Assembly: GCA_963773665.1 (NCBI GenBank)
Contig: CAVZBZ010000004.1
Location: 62,001-126,000, forward strand
Direction: 5' to 3'
Length of the DNA: 64,000 nucleotides
DNA from: DATJLY01 sp963773665
GTDB lineage: Bacteria > Pseudomonadota > Alphaproteobacteria > ATCC43930 > CGMCC-115725
Part shown: positions 18,002 through 26,319 of the stretch, piece by piece
Layout of the letters: every line of letters starts with the position of its first letter
How positions within the stretch are numbered: position 1 is the first letter of the stretch
Notes under the pieces: generated by a model
Told to the model about the DNA's origin: nothing
Database searches by the model: none
Seen by the model: the letters and a program-made list of their open reading frames with translations, nothing else
Made by a program: the position numbers and the translations under genes

Positions 18002-19735
18002 TCATAACGCGTTTGCGACTGTGGCGCGTTCCAAATGCCGGGGTTTCCCCACCAATGTTATGCCCTGCGGGCCGGAATTCGTTACGACGAAGCGGTTTGA
18101 TGCCTCGAATACATCGCGATGCACCGGGTCGATATAGATAACGCTGACTTGCTTGCCCGCGTCGAGGTGAGCGATGAGCTTTTCCACTATTCTTGTCAAA
18201 ACCGGGCCGTGAAAGGGATTGTAGAAGTAGCATACGAGATTCCCGGTCGGCAGTGGAAAATCTGAGGCGTCGCCATAATGGACCCGCACTCTGGCGCGCG
18301 CTTCTGCCAGGTTTGCGCGGGCTATATTACGGAGAGACGCTTGGTAAAGTTCCAAAGAAAATTCGACGCCGATGACCGCCTTGAACGGGAATTCTCCTGC
18401 GACGATCAGCGCGCGTCCTTTACCGGAGCCAAAGTCGACAAAGGTAAAATCCGCGGGGTCGCGACAGGCATCGAGAATCGCGGCGCGTATGTCATCAGCG
18501 GCACACGTCTGGTAGCGGACTGCATATTTTGCGTTCTTCGACGATACATCGAGACTACCAATTTCGCGGATCGTCGTCGTCTCGGTTCCGTGCGCGTCAT
18601 CGAACGGATCGGCGGCCACGCTTGATCGGCCAAAACCGACCCGCCGAAGGCTATACAAAAAATTATAGGCCACCAGGGAAGCAAACTCTCGGGCGCCATG
18701 CCTGTTCCTGGCGTCTCTAATTCTTCGGAAGAATCGCCATGCTGTGGACTCTCGAGCGTCGCGAAAAGCGCCTGCGTGTATTGCCGCACGTCTCTGGAAC
18801 ACGAGCCTACGCCGCGGACCGATTCGCAATGGCCGAAACTCGAATACAGTTGCGATCCGCTCCCAGCCGGCCGCCGAGAAAGCTGCCTTCGAGGGAAGGT
18901 TCGTATGCCAGATACGGGCGTACAGGCCTCCCACACCGCGCTCGCTCATCGCGGCGGCAGAATATCGGATCAGCGCTTGAGCGATACCGCGGCCCCGGAA
19001 TTGCGAGTCCGTCGTTATGTCAACCAGTTTTGCCTCGCCTTCGCGAAGCGGCCAGGTGTCATCCTGTGGATCATTCTCCGGCAAAAAAAGCGCACACGCC
19101 GCGACGAGCCGATCCCCGGCCCAGGCACCGAAGGCATTAGCACCGCGGCGAACATAATCCCCATAGCCGTGAAGTTCGGATCCCTTGTAATTATCGAACA
19201 TATCCGTATAAAGCGGACCGAGCCTGATACCGTCGGGCGGCACAACCGCCCGTTCGGCCACGGTCGAAACCGCGAAGATGTGGAAATAGTCAAATTTGTC
19301 GAGGATGAAGTGCAAGAACCTCTGCATCGGCAGCGCCGCCAAATAGAGAGCAGCACCCCCAACCATGAGGAGCGCCGCCGCATCGATCAAAAATTTCATC
19401 ATTGACGCGTCGCGGCCGTGCACCATCGACTTGCCCGCCTGCAACAATGCCGCGAGAACGACGAAGCCAGCGATAATTCGCAGGAGTTGGTGTCGAAAGG
19501 TTTCGAGGTCTGTGTTCCAGAGATCGAAGCGAATGCCTGCAAACCCACCCGAGCGCTGTTGCGTATGGCCCGCCAATGCCCAAAGTAGCATCGCCGCAAT
19601 GAGCGCGCTTGCCTCGAGTCCAATGTGCTCGAGATCGATGCCGTAGAGGTATCTCACGGGCATCCACATAATTAACGAGACGACCGCTACGGCAAGCGCA
19701 GCACAGAGGCGGATTATTCGGGCGGAATTCAACAT
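18002..19735 (-). CDS. Membrane-GNAT-methyltransferase three-part fusion
   Basis: A 577-residue protein with three parts. Four predicted membrane helices come first (about residues 8-30, 42-58, 84-103 and 114-136). A GNAT acetyltransferase domain follows (about 150-330), with LVDITTDSQFRGRGIAQAL carrying the acetyl-CoA loop near 245 and NLPSKAAFSAAGWE. A class I methyltransferase ends it (about 400-577), with FVDFGSGKGRAL from residue 432 and VIGVEFS. It overlaps the stop of the upstream ligase (TAATG), so they are coupled. The combination suggests a membrane-bound enzyme that acetylates and methylates the same glycan at the inner face. I know no named family with this exact architecture. Confidence 0.8.
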   Translation of the reverse strand: MLNSARIIRLCAALAVAVVSLIMWMPVRYLYGIDLEHIGLEASALIAAMLLWALAGHTQQRSGGFAGIRFDLWNTDLETFRHQLLRIIAGFVVLAALLQAGKSMVHGRDASMMKFLIDAAALLMVGGAALYLAALPMQRFLHFILDKFDYFHIFAVSTVAERAVVPPDGIRLGPLYTDMFDNYKGSELHGYGDYVRRGANAFGAWAGDRLVAACALFLPENDPQDDTWPLREGEAKLVDITTDSQFRGRGIAQALIRYSAAAMSERGVGGLYARIWHTNLPSKAAFSAAGWERIATVFEFRPLRIGPRRRLVFQRRAAIHAGAFRDARESTAWRFFRRIRDARNRHGAREFASLVAYNFLYSLRRVGFGRSSVAADPFDDAHGTETTTIREIGSLDVSSKNAKYAVRYQTCAADDIRAAILDACRDPADFTFVDFGSGKGRALIVAGEFPFKAVIGVEFSLELYQASLRNIARANLAEARARVRVHYGDASDFPLPTGNLVCYFYNPFHGPVLTRIVEKLIAHLDAGKQVSVIYIDPVHRDVFEASNRFVVTNSGPQGITLVGKPRHLERATVANAL

Positions 19736-21072
19736 TACGCAGCGGGTATCTGCGGCCTGAACCTCGGTAACTCGACGCGTGCCGGAGGTCGCGCGATGGC
19801 GGGCCGCGCGACGGTCGCGAGCTCGGAATCGACGACATACTTCAGACTGATCATCATCGCCAGGAGCGCGTAGTATAGGTCATAAAAGCCAAGATTGTGA
19901 AACGCTCCACCGATCGCGTAGGAGGCGATCGACACCTGGATCATCGATGCCAAGTCCCGCGCCCATGCGAGCTCGGGATAGAACCTCGTCCTTCGCCTGA
20001 TTCGCGCGGCCGTCGTCAGCGACGTGACGATGAGCGCCACAAAAATCACGAGGCCGAGATAGCCGTTCTCCGCGAGCATCTGGAAATAGATGCTGTGGAA
20101 GTTTTTACCCAATACAAAATACTCGAGTTGCGATGGGTCCGGATAGTATTTGGCGAAGAGGGCCGTGTTCTCGAAAACCTGAAATCCCGCGCCGAAAATT
20201 GGAAAATCGTGCAGTAGTCGTATAGCGTAATCCCACTCCCAAAGGCGGTCGAGCGCGGAGGCGTCAGTGTTATAGGTAAATATTGTTCCCATCCTCTCCC
20301 ACCAAACGTCTGGCATCGCCAAGATGGCTGCACAGCCAAATGTACCCACGATAACCCCCATCGCGATCGGCCGTTTGCTCTTCAGGGCAATAAGTAAAGC
20401 CGCCGGCAGAAGCCCGAGCAACGCACCGCGCGAACGGCTTCCCAGAACCGATATGAAGACAAGCGCCAACGCTCCGAGCAACGCCAAACGCAGCCAGCGC
20501 TTCTCGGAATGCATGCGCAAGAAAGCGAACAGCGGCAGGACCATGACGAGCGCAATGGCCAGCTGATTGTTGTCCTCGATGAAGCTGCCAGGAGGGCCCC
20601 ACACGCGAAATTCCCCGCCGTGCAGAATGGTAAAAATGCCACCTTTTATTCCGTAAACCCCGATGGATAAAGCAAACACCCACACAAGGAACCAGATTCT
20701 CTCCCGCGACCTTACGACACAGGTCGTAACGAACGACATGCCAAGGATCTTGATGACCTCTTCCCATTTGATATAGGCCGCATCGGGCGCTTGGGCAAAC
20801 GGAAGGCAAATCGTAAACCACGCCGTAAGCGCAGCTAGCATGATCGTCAGCATGCCGCCGGGCGGACGCTTCGGTTCGGACGAGATCGCGACCGCCACCA
20901 CGGTAAACAAGGCGATGACAAGCGCCGGATGCATTGCGTAAGCGTAACCCCAGGTAAGCCGATGTGGGTTCATCAGCGATACCCAGAACCACATGACAAT
21001 CCCGACGTAGGGACGGATCAAAATTAGCGGAAGCGATCCCATGATGGTTAAGGCGACAGCAAAGTCACGCAT
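19735..21072 (-). CDS. O-antigen-ligase-like protein, exosortase A-associated (TIGR03097 type)
   Basis: A 445-residue polytopic membrane protein with 10-12 hydrophobic helices. The opening IMGSLPLILIRPYVGIVMW, MNPHRLTWGYAYAM and GGIFTILHGGEFRVWGPPG, together with the long periplasmic stretch DFPIFGAGFQVFENTALFAK, match the putative O-glycosylation ligases linked to exosortase A systems. Such ligases (Wzy/WaaL superfamily) join or polymerise lipid-linked glycans in the periplasm. It begins a minus-strand operon: fusion enzyme (1-bp overlap), deacetylase, FemAB-like protein. A promoter should lie in the gap above 21072. Confidence 0.9.
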   Translation of the reverse strand: MRDFAVALTIMGSLPLILIRPYVGIVMWFWVSLMNPHRLTWGYAYAMHPALVIALFTVVAVAISSEPKRPPGGMLTIMLAALTAWFTICLPFAQAPDAAYIKWEEVIKILGMSFVTTCVVRSRERIWFLVWVFALSIGVYGIKGGIFTILHGGEFRVWGPPGSFIEDNNQLAIALVMVLPLFAFLRMHSEKRWLRLALLGALALVFISVLGSRSRGALLGLLPAALLIALKSKRPIAMGVIVGTFGCAAILAMPDVWWERMGTIFTYNTDASALDRLWEWDYAIRLLHDFPIFGAGFQVFENTALFAKYYPDPSQLEYFVLGKNFHSIYFQMLAENGYLGLVIFVALIVTSLTTAARIRRRTRFYPELAWARDLASMIQVSIASYAIGGAFHNLGFYDLYYALLAMMISLKYVVDSELATVARPAIARPPARVELPRFRPQIPAA

Positions 21073-21530
21073 GGTCTCTCACCCCGGACTCGGTCCAAAT
21101 CGCCACGGCGCCGCCCATCGGCATTTAGGATCACATCCCATTTGTTGCACGGGTCTCGATTAACTCGCGCCACACTTAACCGGCGGGGGGCCGGAAGCGT
21201 CCCCAACAATATGCCGGACATTAGTCCAATACGCCTTAGCCACGTGATACCAGAAAATCAGCTGAACTTCACCCGGCTCGATATCCGGCGGGAATACGAT
21301 GCCAAGCCGACGGCGATGCGGTTCCGGCCGGTATCGATGCACCCATCGCCGCTGCGCGCCCCGAGCAATGCAAGCGCCTCTCTAAATCCAGTATGTTGTC
21401 CAGCACCGCATCCCCCGGCGATGCTCAACGGCGCTTCAAGATGTCACCACGCAGATTCGCAATCTCCTCGGAGCCAGTCTCGCGTCGAACCTTTTGGGCG
21501 ACGTGTTAATGCACAGCCGTTCAGGGCGTC
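21073..21530. other. 458-bp intergenic stretch without a recognisable gene
   Basis: It lies between the ligase start and the stop of the lectin-like gene. Short open frames occur on both strands, and one plus-strand segment (DVTTQIRNLLGASLASNLLG) looks protein-like, but no frame is long or recognisable. It probably holds the ligase promoter and perhaps a decayed gene. I see no repeat or strong hairpin. Confidence 0.4.
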
Positions 21531-22136
21531 CTACGGTTTTCCCGTCGAATATTGAACGAAAAACTGAACGAAAAATTTATGGGATTCCTTGGCGAACCAG
21601 GTCCCTCCCTGCGTTTTCGAACTCATTGCGACGCCCAGGAAGCCTTTATCGTTGTAGCTGGAGCAGCCGCCGTTCGTCAGGTCCGCACTCTGATCCCACT
21701 GTTTGTCCCAGGCAGCGAAATCGCTGCGCTCCATGTATTCGCCGTCTACCCATTGAAGTTTTCCGGAGTTACAAAAGTACCGAAGGCCGATCCAGATTGC
21801 CTGGAGGAACGTGAAATGCGTCAATAGAAACTCTTGCGTTGCCATACTCTTGATCACGGCAAGCCGACCATGAACTCCTTTATATACAAGGCCTTCTGCA
21901 GCGGGCGCGGCTTCGTCCCACCGGCAGCTAATGTGCGCGCATTTCACGATTTGCGGGCCGTGCGCTACATTGACCTGTTGTAGGTAGCTTTTTGACGCTG
22001 GGTCGTAAAACGGGGTTAAGGTCGTTCCCTCGTACTGCGGCAGGTTGACCGGTTCTTCCGCCACGGCGATGGGAACGGAAAGCAGTATTGACAGTGATGC
22101 CGCAGCCAAATACGCAATGTTTGCGCTGAGCTTCAT
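21531..22136 (-). CDS. Secreted C-type-lectin-like protein
   Basis: A 201-residue exported protein. The signal peptide is MKLSANIAYLAAASLSILLS, ending near VAEE. Residues about 85-198 have the C-type lectin fold pattern: GRLAVIKSMATQEFLL (first helix), AIWIGLRYFCNSGKLQWVDG (the WIGL core), FAAWDKQWDQSADLTNGGCS and a final strand HKFFVQFFVQYS. The calcium-binding EPN/QPD and WND motifs are not obvious, so sugar binding is not assured. Such domains are rare in bacteria and usually serve adhesion or glycan recognition. It stands alone, with an AT-rich promoter-like region upstream, and is next to the IS3 copy. Confidence 0.65.
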   Translation of the reverse strand: MKLSANIAYLAAASLSILLSVPIAVAEEPVNLPQYEGTTLTPFYDPASKSYLQQVNVAHGPQIVKCAHISCRWDEAAPAAEGLVYKGVHGRLAVIKSMATQEFLLTHFTFLQAIWIGLRYFCNSGKLQWVDGEYMERSDFAAWDKQWDQSADLTNGGCSSYNDKGFLGVAMSSKTQGGTWFAKESHKFFVQFFVQYSTGKP

Positions 22137-22302
22137 CGTGGTCCCCGGATCTACACATTATTAATGATGCTTTCGTAATATATCATATCGCAATGTAAGG
22201 TGACAATGCGCCCAAACTAAGGGTCTGACGTGAGCCCCTTCTCTCATCCAGCGCCGAGAAGAGTCCGTTCATCATTGGCCCCACCCCAAATCTTGGACCG
22301 CT

Positions 22303-23232
22303 TTACGCGAGAATCTCCGGCCCATTAGCCGCCTTGGATTTCTCCGAAGGCCGACGGATCAAGAACATTGGCGTCCTATCACCGATTGCACTATGCGGTC
22401 TTACTTCGTTGTAGGCATGGCGCCAATCCTCCACCTTCTTGCGCGCGTCGTCCAGATCCATGAACCAATGCTGGCCTAGGCACTCGATGCGCACGCTGGC
22501 GTTGAAGCTTTCAACGTAAGCATTGCCGGTCGGCTTCCCCGGACGACTGAAGTCCAGCGTCACGCCATTGGCGTAAGCCCAGAGGTCGAGCTCCTTGGAC
22601 GTGAACTGACAGCCCTGGTCAACACGAATGGTGTGGGGCAGACCGAAGTCGCGCCTGGCGACTTCGAGCGCGTCGATCACTTCGATCGCCGTTGCTGAGC
22701 GGCACACTCGCATCACCGGGCAGACGCGGCTCCACGTGTCGACCACGGTGAGCACCCAAAGCCGGCGGCCATCGAACAGCTCGTCATGCATCCAGTCCAT
22801 GGCCCAGACCTGGTTGGGTCCGGTGGCGTTGCTGCGATCGGAACGGAGCTTGGCCATGACACGCCGGCGCGCCGGTTTGAGTCGCATTTGCAGGCCTTCC
22901 AAGCGATAGAGACGACGAACTCTCCTGACGTTGACGAGCCAACCGTCGCGCCGCAGCACCACATGGATGCGGCGGTATCCGTAACGCGCGTGCGTCTCGG
23001 CGATCTCCCGAATACGCTTGCGCAGCGGCGTCTGGTTAGGACGGATCGAACGGTAGTGATAGGTCAACCGATCGACCGGCACGGCGCGGCACACGCGACG
23101 GATCGAAACTTGAAAGCAGGTGCGGACAAAATCGACTATGGCTCGCTTCCGCTCCGCGCTCAGATCTTTTTTAATGACTTCGGTCAACATCTCCTTGTCC
23201 AACGTCAGGTCGGCGACCAGCTTGCGCAGCAC
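22303..23232 (-). CDS. IS3-family transposase OrfB
   Basis: A 309-residue rve-type integrase core. The conserved N-terminal region KLVADLTLDKEMLTEVIKKD and HTH_21-like segment IREIAETHARYGYRRIHVVL are followed by catalytic Asp in WAMDWMHDEL, Asp in RVDQGCQFTS and Glu in NAYVESFNASVRIECL. All three acidic residues are present and the frame is open to the end. In this family it is normally made as a frameshift fusion with OrfA. Here OrfA is defective, so autonomous transposition is doubtful. The listed start is a GTG inside the overlap with orfA. Confidence 0.93.
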   Translation of the reverse strand: MLRKLVADLTLDKEMLTEVIKKDLSAERKRAIVDFVRTCFQVSIRRVCRAVPVDRLTYHYRSIRPNQTPLRKRIREIAETHARYGYRRIHVVLRRDGWLVNVRRVRRLYRLEGLQMRLKPARRRVMAKLRSDRSNATGPNQVWAMDWMHDELFDGRRLWVLTVVDTWSRVCPVMRVCRSATAIEVIDALEVARRDFGLPHTIRVDQGCQFTSKELDLWAYANGVTLDFSRPGKPTGNAYVESFNASVRIECLGQHWFMDLDDARKKVEDWRHAYNEVRPHSAIGDRTPMFLIRRPSEKSKAANGPEILA

Positions 23233-23422
23233 GGTTCTCTTCCTCGAGCATGCGCAGCTTGCGGATCTCTGATGGCATCAGGCCACCGTAGACCTTCTTC
23301 CAGCGAAAGAACGTCGCTTGACTGATGCCCATCTTCCGGCACACCTCCTCAACCGAGGTGCCGCCTTCGGCCTACTGCAGGGCGAAGGCAATCTGCTGAT
23401 CAGTGAACCTCGACTTCTTCAT
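23228..23422 (-). pseudogene. IS3-family OrfA with in-frame stop
   Basis: From ATG 23422 the frame reads KKSRFTDQQIAFALQ, then TAG at 23371-23373, then AEGGTSVEEVCRKMGISQAT, RWKKVYGGLMPSEIRKLRML and EEEN. These are the helix-turn-helix and leucine-zipper of IS3 OrfA. The TAG replaces what is normally a Gln or Arg codon. The shift into orfB occurs near 23235, which may be the normal frameshift zone. The stop makes the copy non-functional unless suppressed. Confidence 0.85.
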
Positions 23423-23573
23423 CGGCCACGGCTCCCCCTCGGGGTCGAACCATAGCCGGAAAACTCTCACTCAAACCGGTCCAGGATTCCGGGAGGAGAC
23501 CACGCATTGGAGTCAACATCGGCCTGAGCATGCGCTAGGCTGAGCGGCGTTCATCAGGGATCATCTCGCAATC

Positions 23574-25073
23574 ATGTCACCAGCCGAAGGATTGGGATCG
23601 CGGATCGCGCGCGGGGCCGCCTGGATGGTCGGCATGCGCTGGGCAGTCCGCGGGCTGGGCATGATCAGCACGATCATCCTGGCACGTCTCCTGGTTCCCG
23701 CCGATTTCGGATTGGTGGCGATGGCGATGGCGGTCGGCGGCGCATTGGACGCGGTCCTCGAACCGGGTTTCAACGTCGCCCTGATCACCGACCCGAACCA
23801 TGATCGTTCCGCTTATGACGCGGCCTGGACCTGGTCGATCGTGAAAGGCCTGTTCGTCGCACTTCTGCTGATCCTCTTCGCGCCCGCCATCGCCGGCTAT
23901 TTCCGCGAGCCGCGGATTGTCGCGATCGTCTATGTCCTCGCCGTGCGTTCCGTTGTGTCGGGTTTTCAGAACATCGGCATGATTGACTTCGTCAAGGATC
24001 TGAGGCTACACCGGAATTTCATGATGGGACTCGGCTCGAAGCTGGTCTCTTTCGCCACTATGGTGACCGCCGCCGTTATCTTTCGCAATTATTGGGCGCT
24101 GATCATAGGTATGGTGACGCAAACCTCGGCGCGGGTCGTCTTGAGCTTCTTGCTCTCGGATTTCCGGCACCGGCTCAGTTTGCGAGGCTCCGTTGGCCTA
24201 TTGCGCTTTTCGTCCTGGACGCTGGTGAGCAACATTGTCGGCGCGCTGGCATCACATATCGACGCTTTCGTCATTGGACGCCTGGTGACGGCGCGCGGGC
24301 TCGGCATCTATGGCGTGGCGGACGAGATCAGCGCGCTGCCGTCGACAGAGATCGTCACGCCGGCCCGCCAGGCCTTGCTGGGCGGGATGATGAGCTGGGC
24401 CAACGACCGAAAAACGCTCGCACGCAACTATGCCGAAGCGCTCGCGATCATGATATCGCTCGCGCTGCCGCTTTCGGCGAGCATGGGGCTCGTCGCCGAC
24501 CCATTGATCCACATTCTGCTGGGCGAGCAATGGCTCGAGGCCGCCCCGCTGATCCAAATCCTGGTTTTCGCCGGCTTCGTGCGGATATTCACGGATAATA
24601 TTTGGACGGCCCTCTACGTGCTGCGTCAGCCGCGCGTCCTCACCATCATCGTCAGCATCGAAAGCCTATCCTATATCGTCTTCCTTTATTACGGCGCGAG
24701 TTTCTATGGGATTTACGGCGCCGCGGTCGCCCGAACCGCTGCGATGTTAATCAGCTTGGTGGTGAATTCGATCGTCTTGCGACGCTATCTCGATACGTCT
24801 CTGTTCTCGGCGTTTCGTCTGGCTTTTCGGACAATTCTGGCAACGACGGCGATGGCGATGGCCCTACTCGGGCTCGGCCTGGCCCAAGAACGTCCTCTCG
24901 GTCTCGATACGCTGAGCGGATTGCTGCTCTCCGTGACCGTCGGGGTCGCCGTCTTCGCCGCGGTTCATGGCGTGCTCTGGGTGATTTTCGGACGTGGCCA
25001 AGGCGTGGAGGGCCACATCGTAGAATTGACCACCTCGATCCTGCGAATCCCCAAACGTCGAGCATCGTCGTGA
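23574..25073 (+). CDS. Wzx-type oligosaccharide flippase
   Basis: A 499-residue polytopic protein with about 12-14 membrane helices. The N-terminal RGAAWMVGMRWAVRGLGMIS and ILARLLVPADFGLVAMAMAV are the hallmark of the polysaccharide_synt/MATE-like flippase family (PF13440, RfbX/Wzx). It would flip the undecaprenyl-linked repeat unit to the periplasm, where the ligase at 19.7-21.1 kb acts. The start is ATG at 23574. It is hemmed in by an IS3 element on the left and a transposase remnant on the right. The C-terminal Arg-rich end (IPKRRASS) has normal length for the family, so truncation is unlikely. Confidence 0.9.
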   Translation: MSPAEGLGSRIARGAAWMVGMRWAVRGLGMISTIILARLLVPADFGLVAMAMAVGGALDAVLEPGFNVALITDPNHDRSAYDAAWTWSIVKGLFVALLLILFAPAIAGYFREPRIVAIVYVLAVRSVVSGFQNIGMIDFVKDLRLHRNFMMGLGSKLVSFATMVTAAVIFRNYWALIIGMVTQTSARVVLSFLLSDFRHRLSLRGSVGLLRFSSWTLVSNIVGALASHIDAFVIGRLVTARGLGIYGVADEISALPSTEIVTPARQALLGGMMSWANDRKTLARNYAEALAIMISLALPLSASMGLVADPLIHILLGEQWLEAAPLIQILVFAGFVRIFTDNIWTALYVLRQPRVLTIIVSIESLSYIVFLYYGASFYGIYGAAVARTAAMLISLVVNSIVLRRYLDTSLFSAFRLAFRTILATTAMAMALLGLGLAQERPLGLDTLSGLLLSVTVGVAVFAAVHGVLWVIFGRGQGVEGHIVELTTSILRIPKRRASS

Positions 25074-25092
25074 GTGACTTCGAGGGAGAGAT

Positions 25093-25173
25093 AAGGTCCG
25101 TTGGACCTTCACGCTCACCGCCGTCGCCTACAACCTCATAAGACTGCCGAAGCTCCTCGGAGCCGTCTCATGA
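25093..25173 (+). pseudogene. C-terminal remnant of an IS5/IS1182-type transposase
   Basis: A 26-codon stretch ending in TGA reads KVRWTFTLTAVAYNLIRLPK then LLGAVS. This is the conserved last helix of DDE transposases of the IS5/IS1182 kind. Nothing upstream matches, so only the tail survives, joined just after the wzx stop. It marks an older insertion that was deleted or recombined. Confidence 0.7.
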
Positions 25174-25274
25174 ATGCACGGTCGATGCTCGCAGAACTCC
25201 CCGATCGCGCAGACGCCCCCTGCCTATCGGCACGACCGAATCGAAATGACTCCGCCGCCTAGAGCGGGATTGAA

Positions 25275-25871
25275 TTAGGCGGGACCATATCCGGAGTTGC
25301 TGAAGTAGTTTGAGCATTCTTGCGGCGTGAAGCTGCCGAGAAGCTGTCCGATGGCTTCGGTCACGGCGTCGAAGCTTCGCGCGGCGGTTTTGCGCAGCAA
25401 GTGTTTGAGCTTGGCGAAGAGCTGTTCGATGGGGTTGAGGTCGGGCGAGTATTTCGGCAGGAGGATGAGCTTGGCGCCGACGGCACGGATGGCGTGACGG
25501 ACGGCGCGTCCCTTGTGGCTGCCGAGATTGTCCATGATGACGATGTCGCCCGGTCTCAGGGTCGGGACGAGAACCTTCTCGACATAGGTCCGGAAGGTCT
25601 GGCCGTTGATCGGGGCATCGAGCAGCCAGGGCGCGTCGATACGATCGTGCCGCAGCGCGGCCAGGAAGGTCATGGTCTTCCAGCGCGCCTGCGGCACCTT
25701 GGCGCGCAGCCGCCGGCCGCGCGGTCCCCATCCCCGGAGCGGGGCCATGTTGTCCTTGGTCCAGGTCTCATCGATGAAGACCAGGCGCGCCGGTTCAATC
25801 CGCCTCTGACGCGCTTTCCACTGCGCTCGCCGTCTCGCCACGTCGGGGCGATCCTGTTCGCTGGCGAGCAC
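25275..25871 (-). CDS. IS630 transposase, catalytic half (second frame)
   Basis: A 198-residue DDE_3 domain. It holds catalytic Asp in ARLVFIDETWTKDNMAP, Asp in DIVIMDNLGSHKG and Glu in KYSPDLNPIEQLFAKLKHLL, with the C-terminal ECSNYFSNSGYG typical of the family. The first residues overlap the upstream frame around an eight-A run at about 25870-25877. Reading through requires a +1 (or -2) shift there, which may be programmed or may be a decay mutation. It is not likely to be translated from its own start. Confidence 0.88.
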   Translation of the reverse strand: MLASEQDRPDVARRRAQWKARQRRIEPARLVFIDETWTKDNMAPLRGWGPRGRRLRAKVPQARWKTMTFLAALRHDRIDAPWLLDAPINGQTFRTYVEKVLVPTLRPGDIVIMDNLGSHKGRAVRHAIRAVGAKLILLPKYSPDLNPIEQLFAKLKHLLRKTAARSFDAVTEAIGQLLGSFTPQECSNYFSNSGYGPA

Positions 25872-26220
25872 GGTTTTTTTTGAAGCTCAACTCCTCGGCG
25901 TGAACGAACGTCCAGACCGCGGTGTAATCGGCCTTGAGGCCGCGCCCGGCGAGTTCGCGGACAAGCCCGCGCAAAGTGAAATCGCGCTCGCGAATGCGCT
26001 CGCGCAGCCAAACCTCATGCTCGTCCCGGATCGCCTTCGGCTTGTGCCCGCCCATCTGTCCCGGCACCACGCTCCCCGTCTCCCGGAAGCGCCGCACCCA
26101 GGCGATCGCCGTGCTCACGCCAACCCCAAACCGCGACGCCGCTTCATGCCGCGACAGCCCCTCGTTCTCGACCGCCGCAACAACCCGCTCGCGAAGATCC
26201 ATCGAATAAGGTTTTGCCAT
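25795..26220 (-). CDS. IS630 transposase, DNA-binding half (first frame)
   Basis: A 141-residue frame. MAKPYSMDLRERVVAAVENE and a helix-turn-helix (SRHEAASRFGVGVSTAIAWV) are followed by the second winged-helix part HEVWLRERIRERDFTLRGLV. It reaches LSFKKNRARQ, where the true family continues as KKTVLASE in the second frame. Residues after that point are out-of-frame extension. Together with the catalytic half the length is about 315, normal for IS630. Confidence 0.88.
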   Translation of the reverse strand: MAKPYSMDLRERVVAAVENEGLSRHEAASRFGVGVSTAIAWVRRFRETGSVVPGQMGGHKPKAIRDEHEVWLRERIRERDFTLRGLVRELAGRGLKADYTAVWTFVHAEELSFKKNRARQRTGSPRRGETASAVESASEAD

Positions 26221-26319
26221 TCATGCCGGCCCCCTTCGCCCAGCCAGCATGTTAAATCAGAAACGCCCCCGAATTCGGGAATCCCCAATCAACTCCGGCC
26301 AAAACAATCCCGCTCTAGC

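Larger units (their letters stand above)
22294..23483 (-). mobile_element. IS3-family element (IS407-like group)
   Basis: About 1.19 kb, bounded by imperfect inverted repeats starting TGGACCGSTTT and ending TCCGGC (22294-22321 and 23455-23483). Inside are a broken orfA and an open orfB on the minus strand. No 4-bp target duplication can be seen at the ends, so the flanks have changed or recombined since insertion. It sits between the lectin-like gene and wzx. Confidence 0.88.
25262..26315 (-). mobile_element. IS630-family element
   Basis: A 1,054-bp element whose ends are inverted repeats starting GAGCGGGATTG (25262 onward and ending 26315). It is flanked by TA on both sides (25260-25261 and 26316-26317), the TA duplication expected for IS630/Tc1-type insertion. 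It carries two overlapping minus-strand frames that together make one transposase. The right TA abuts the neighbouring IS481 copy. Confidence 0.9.
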
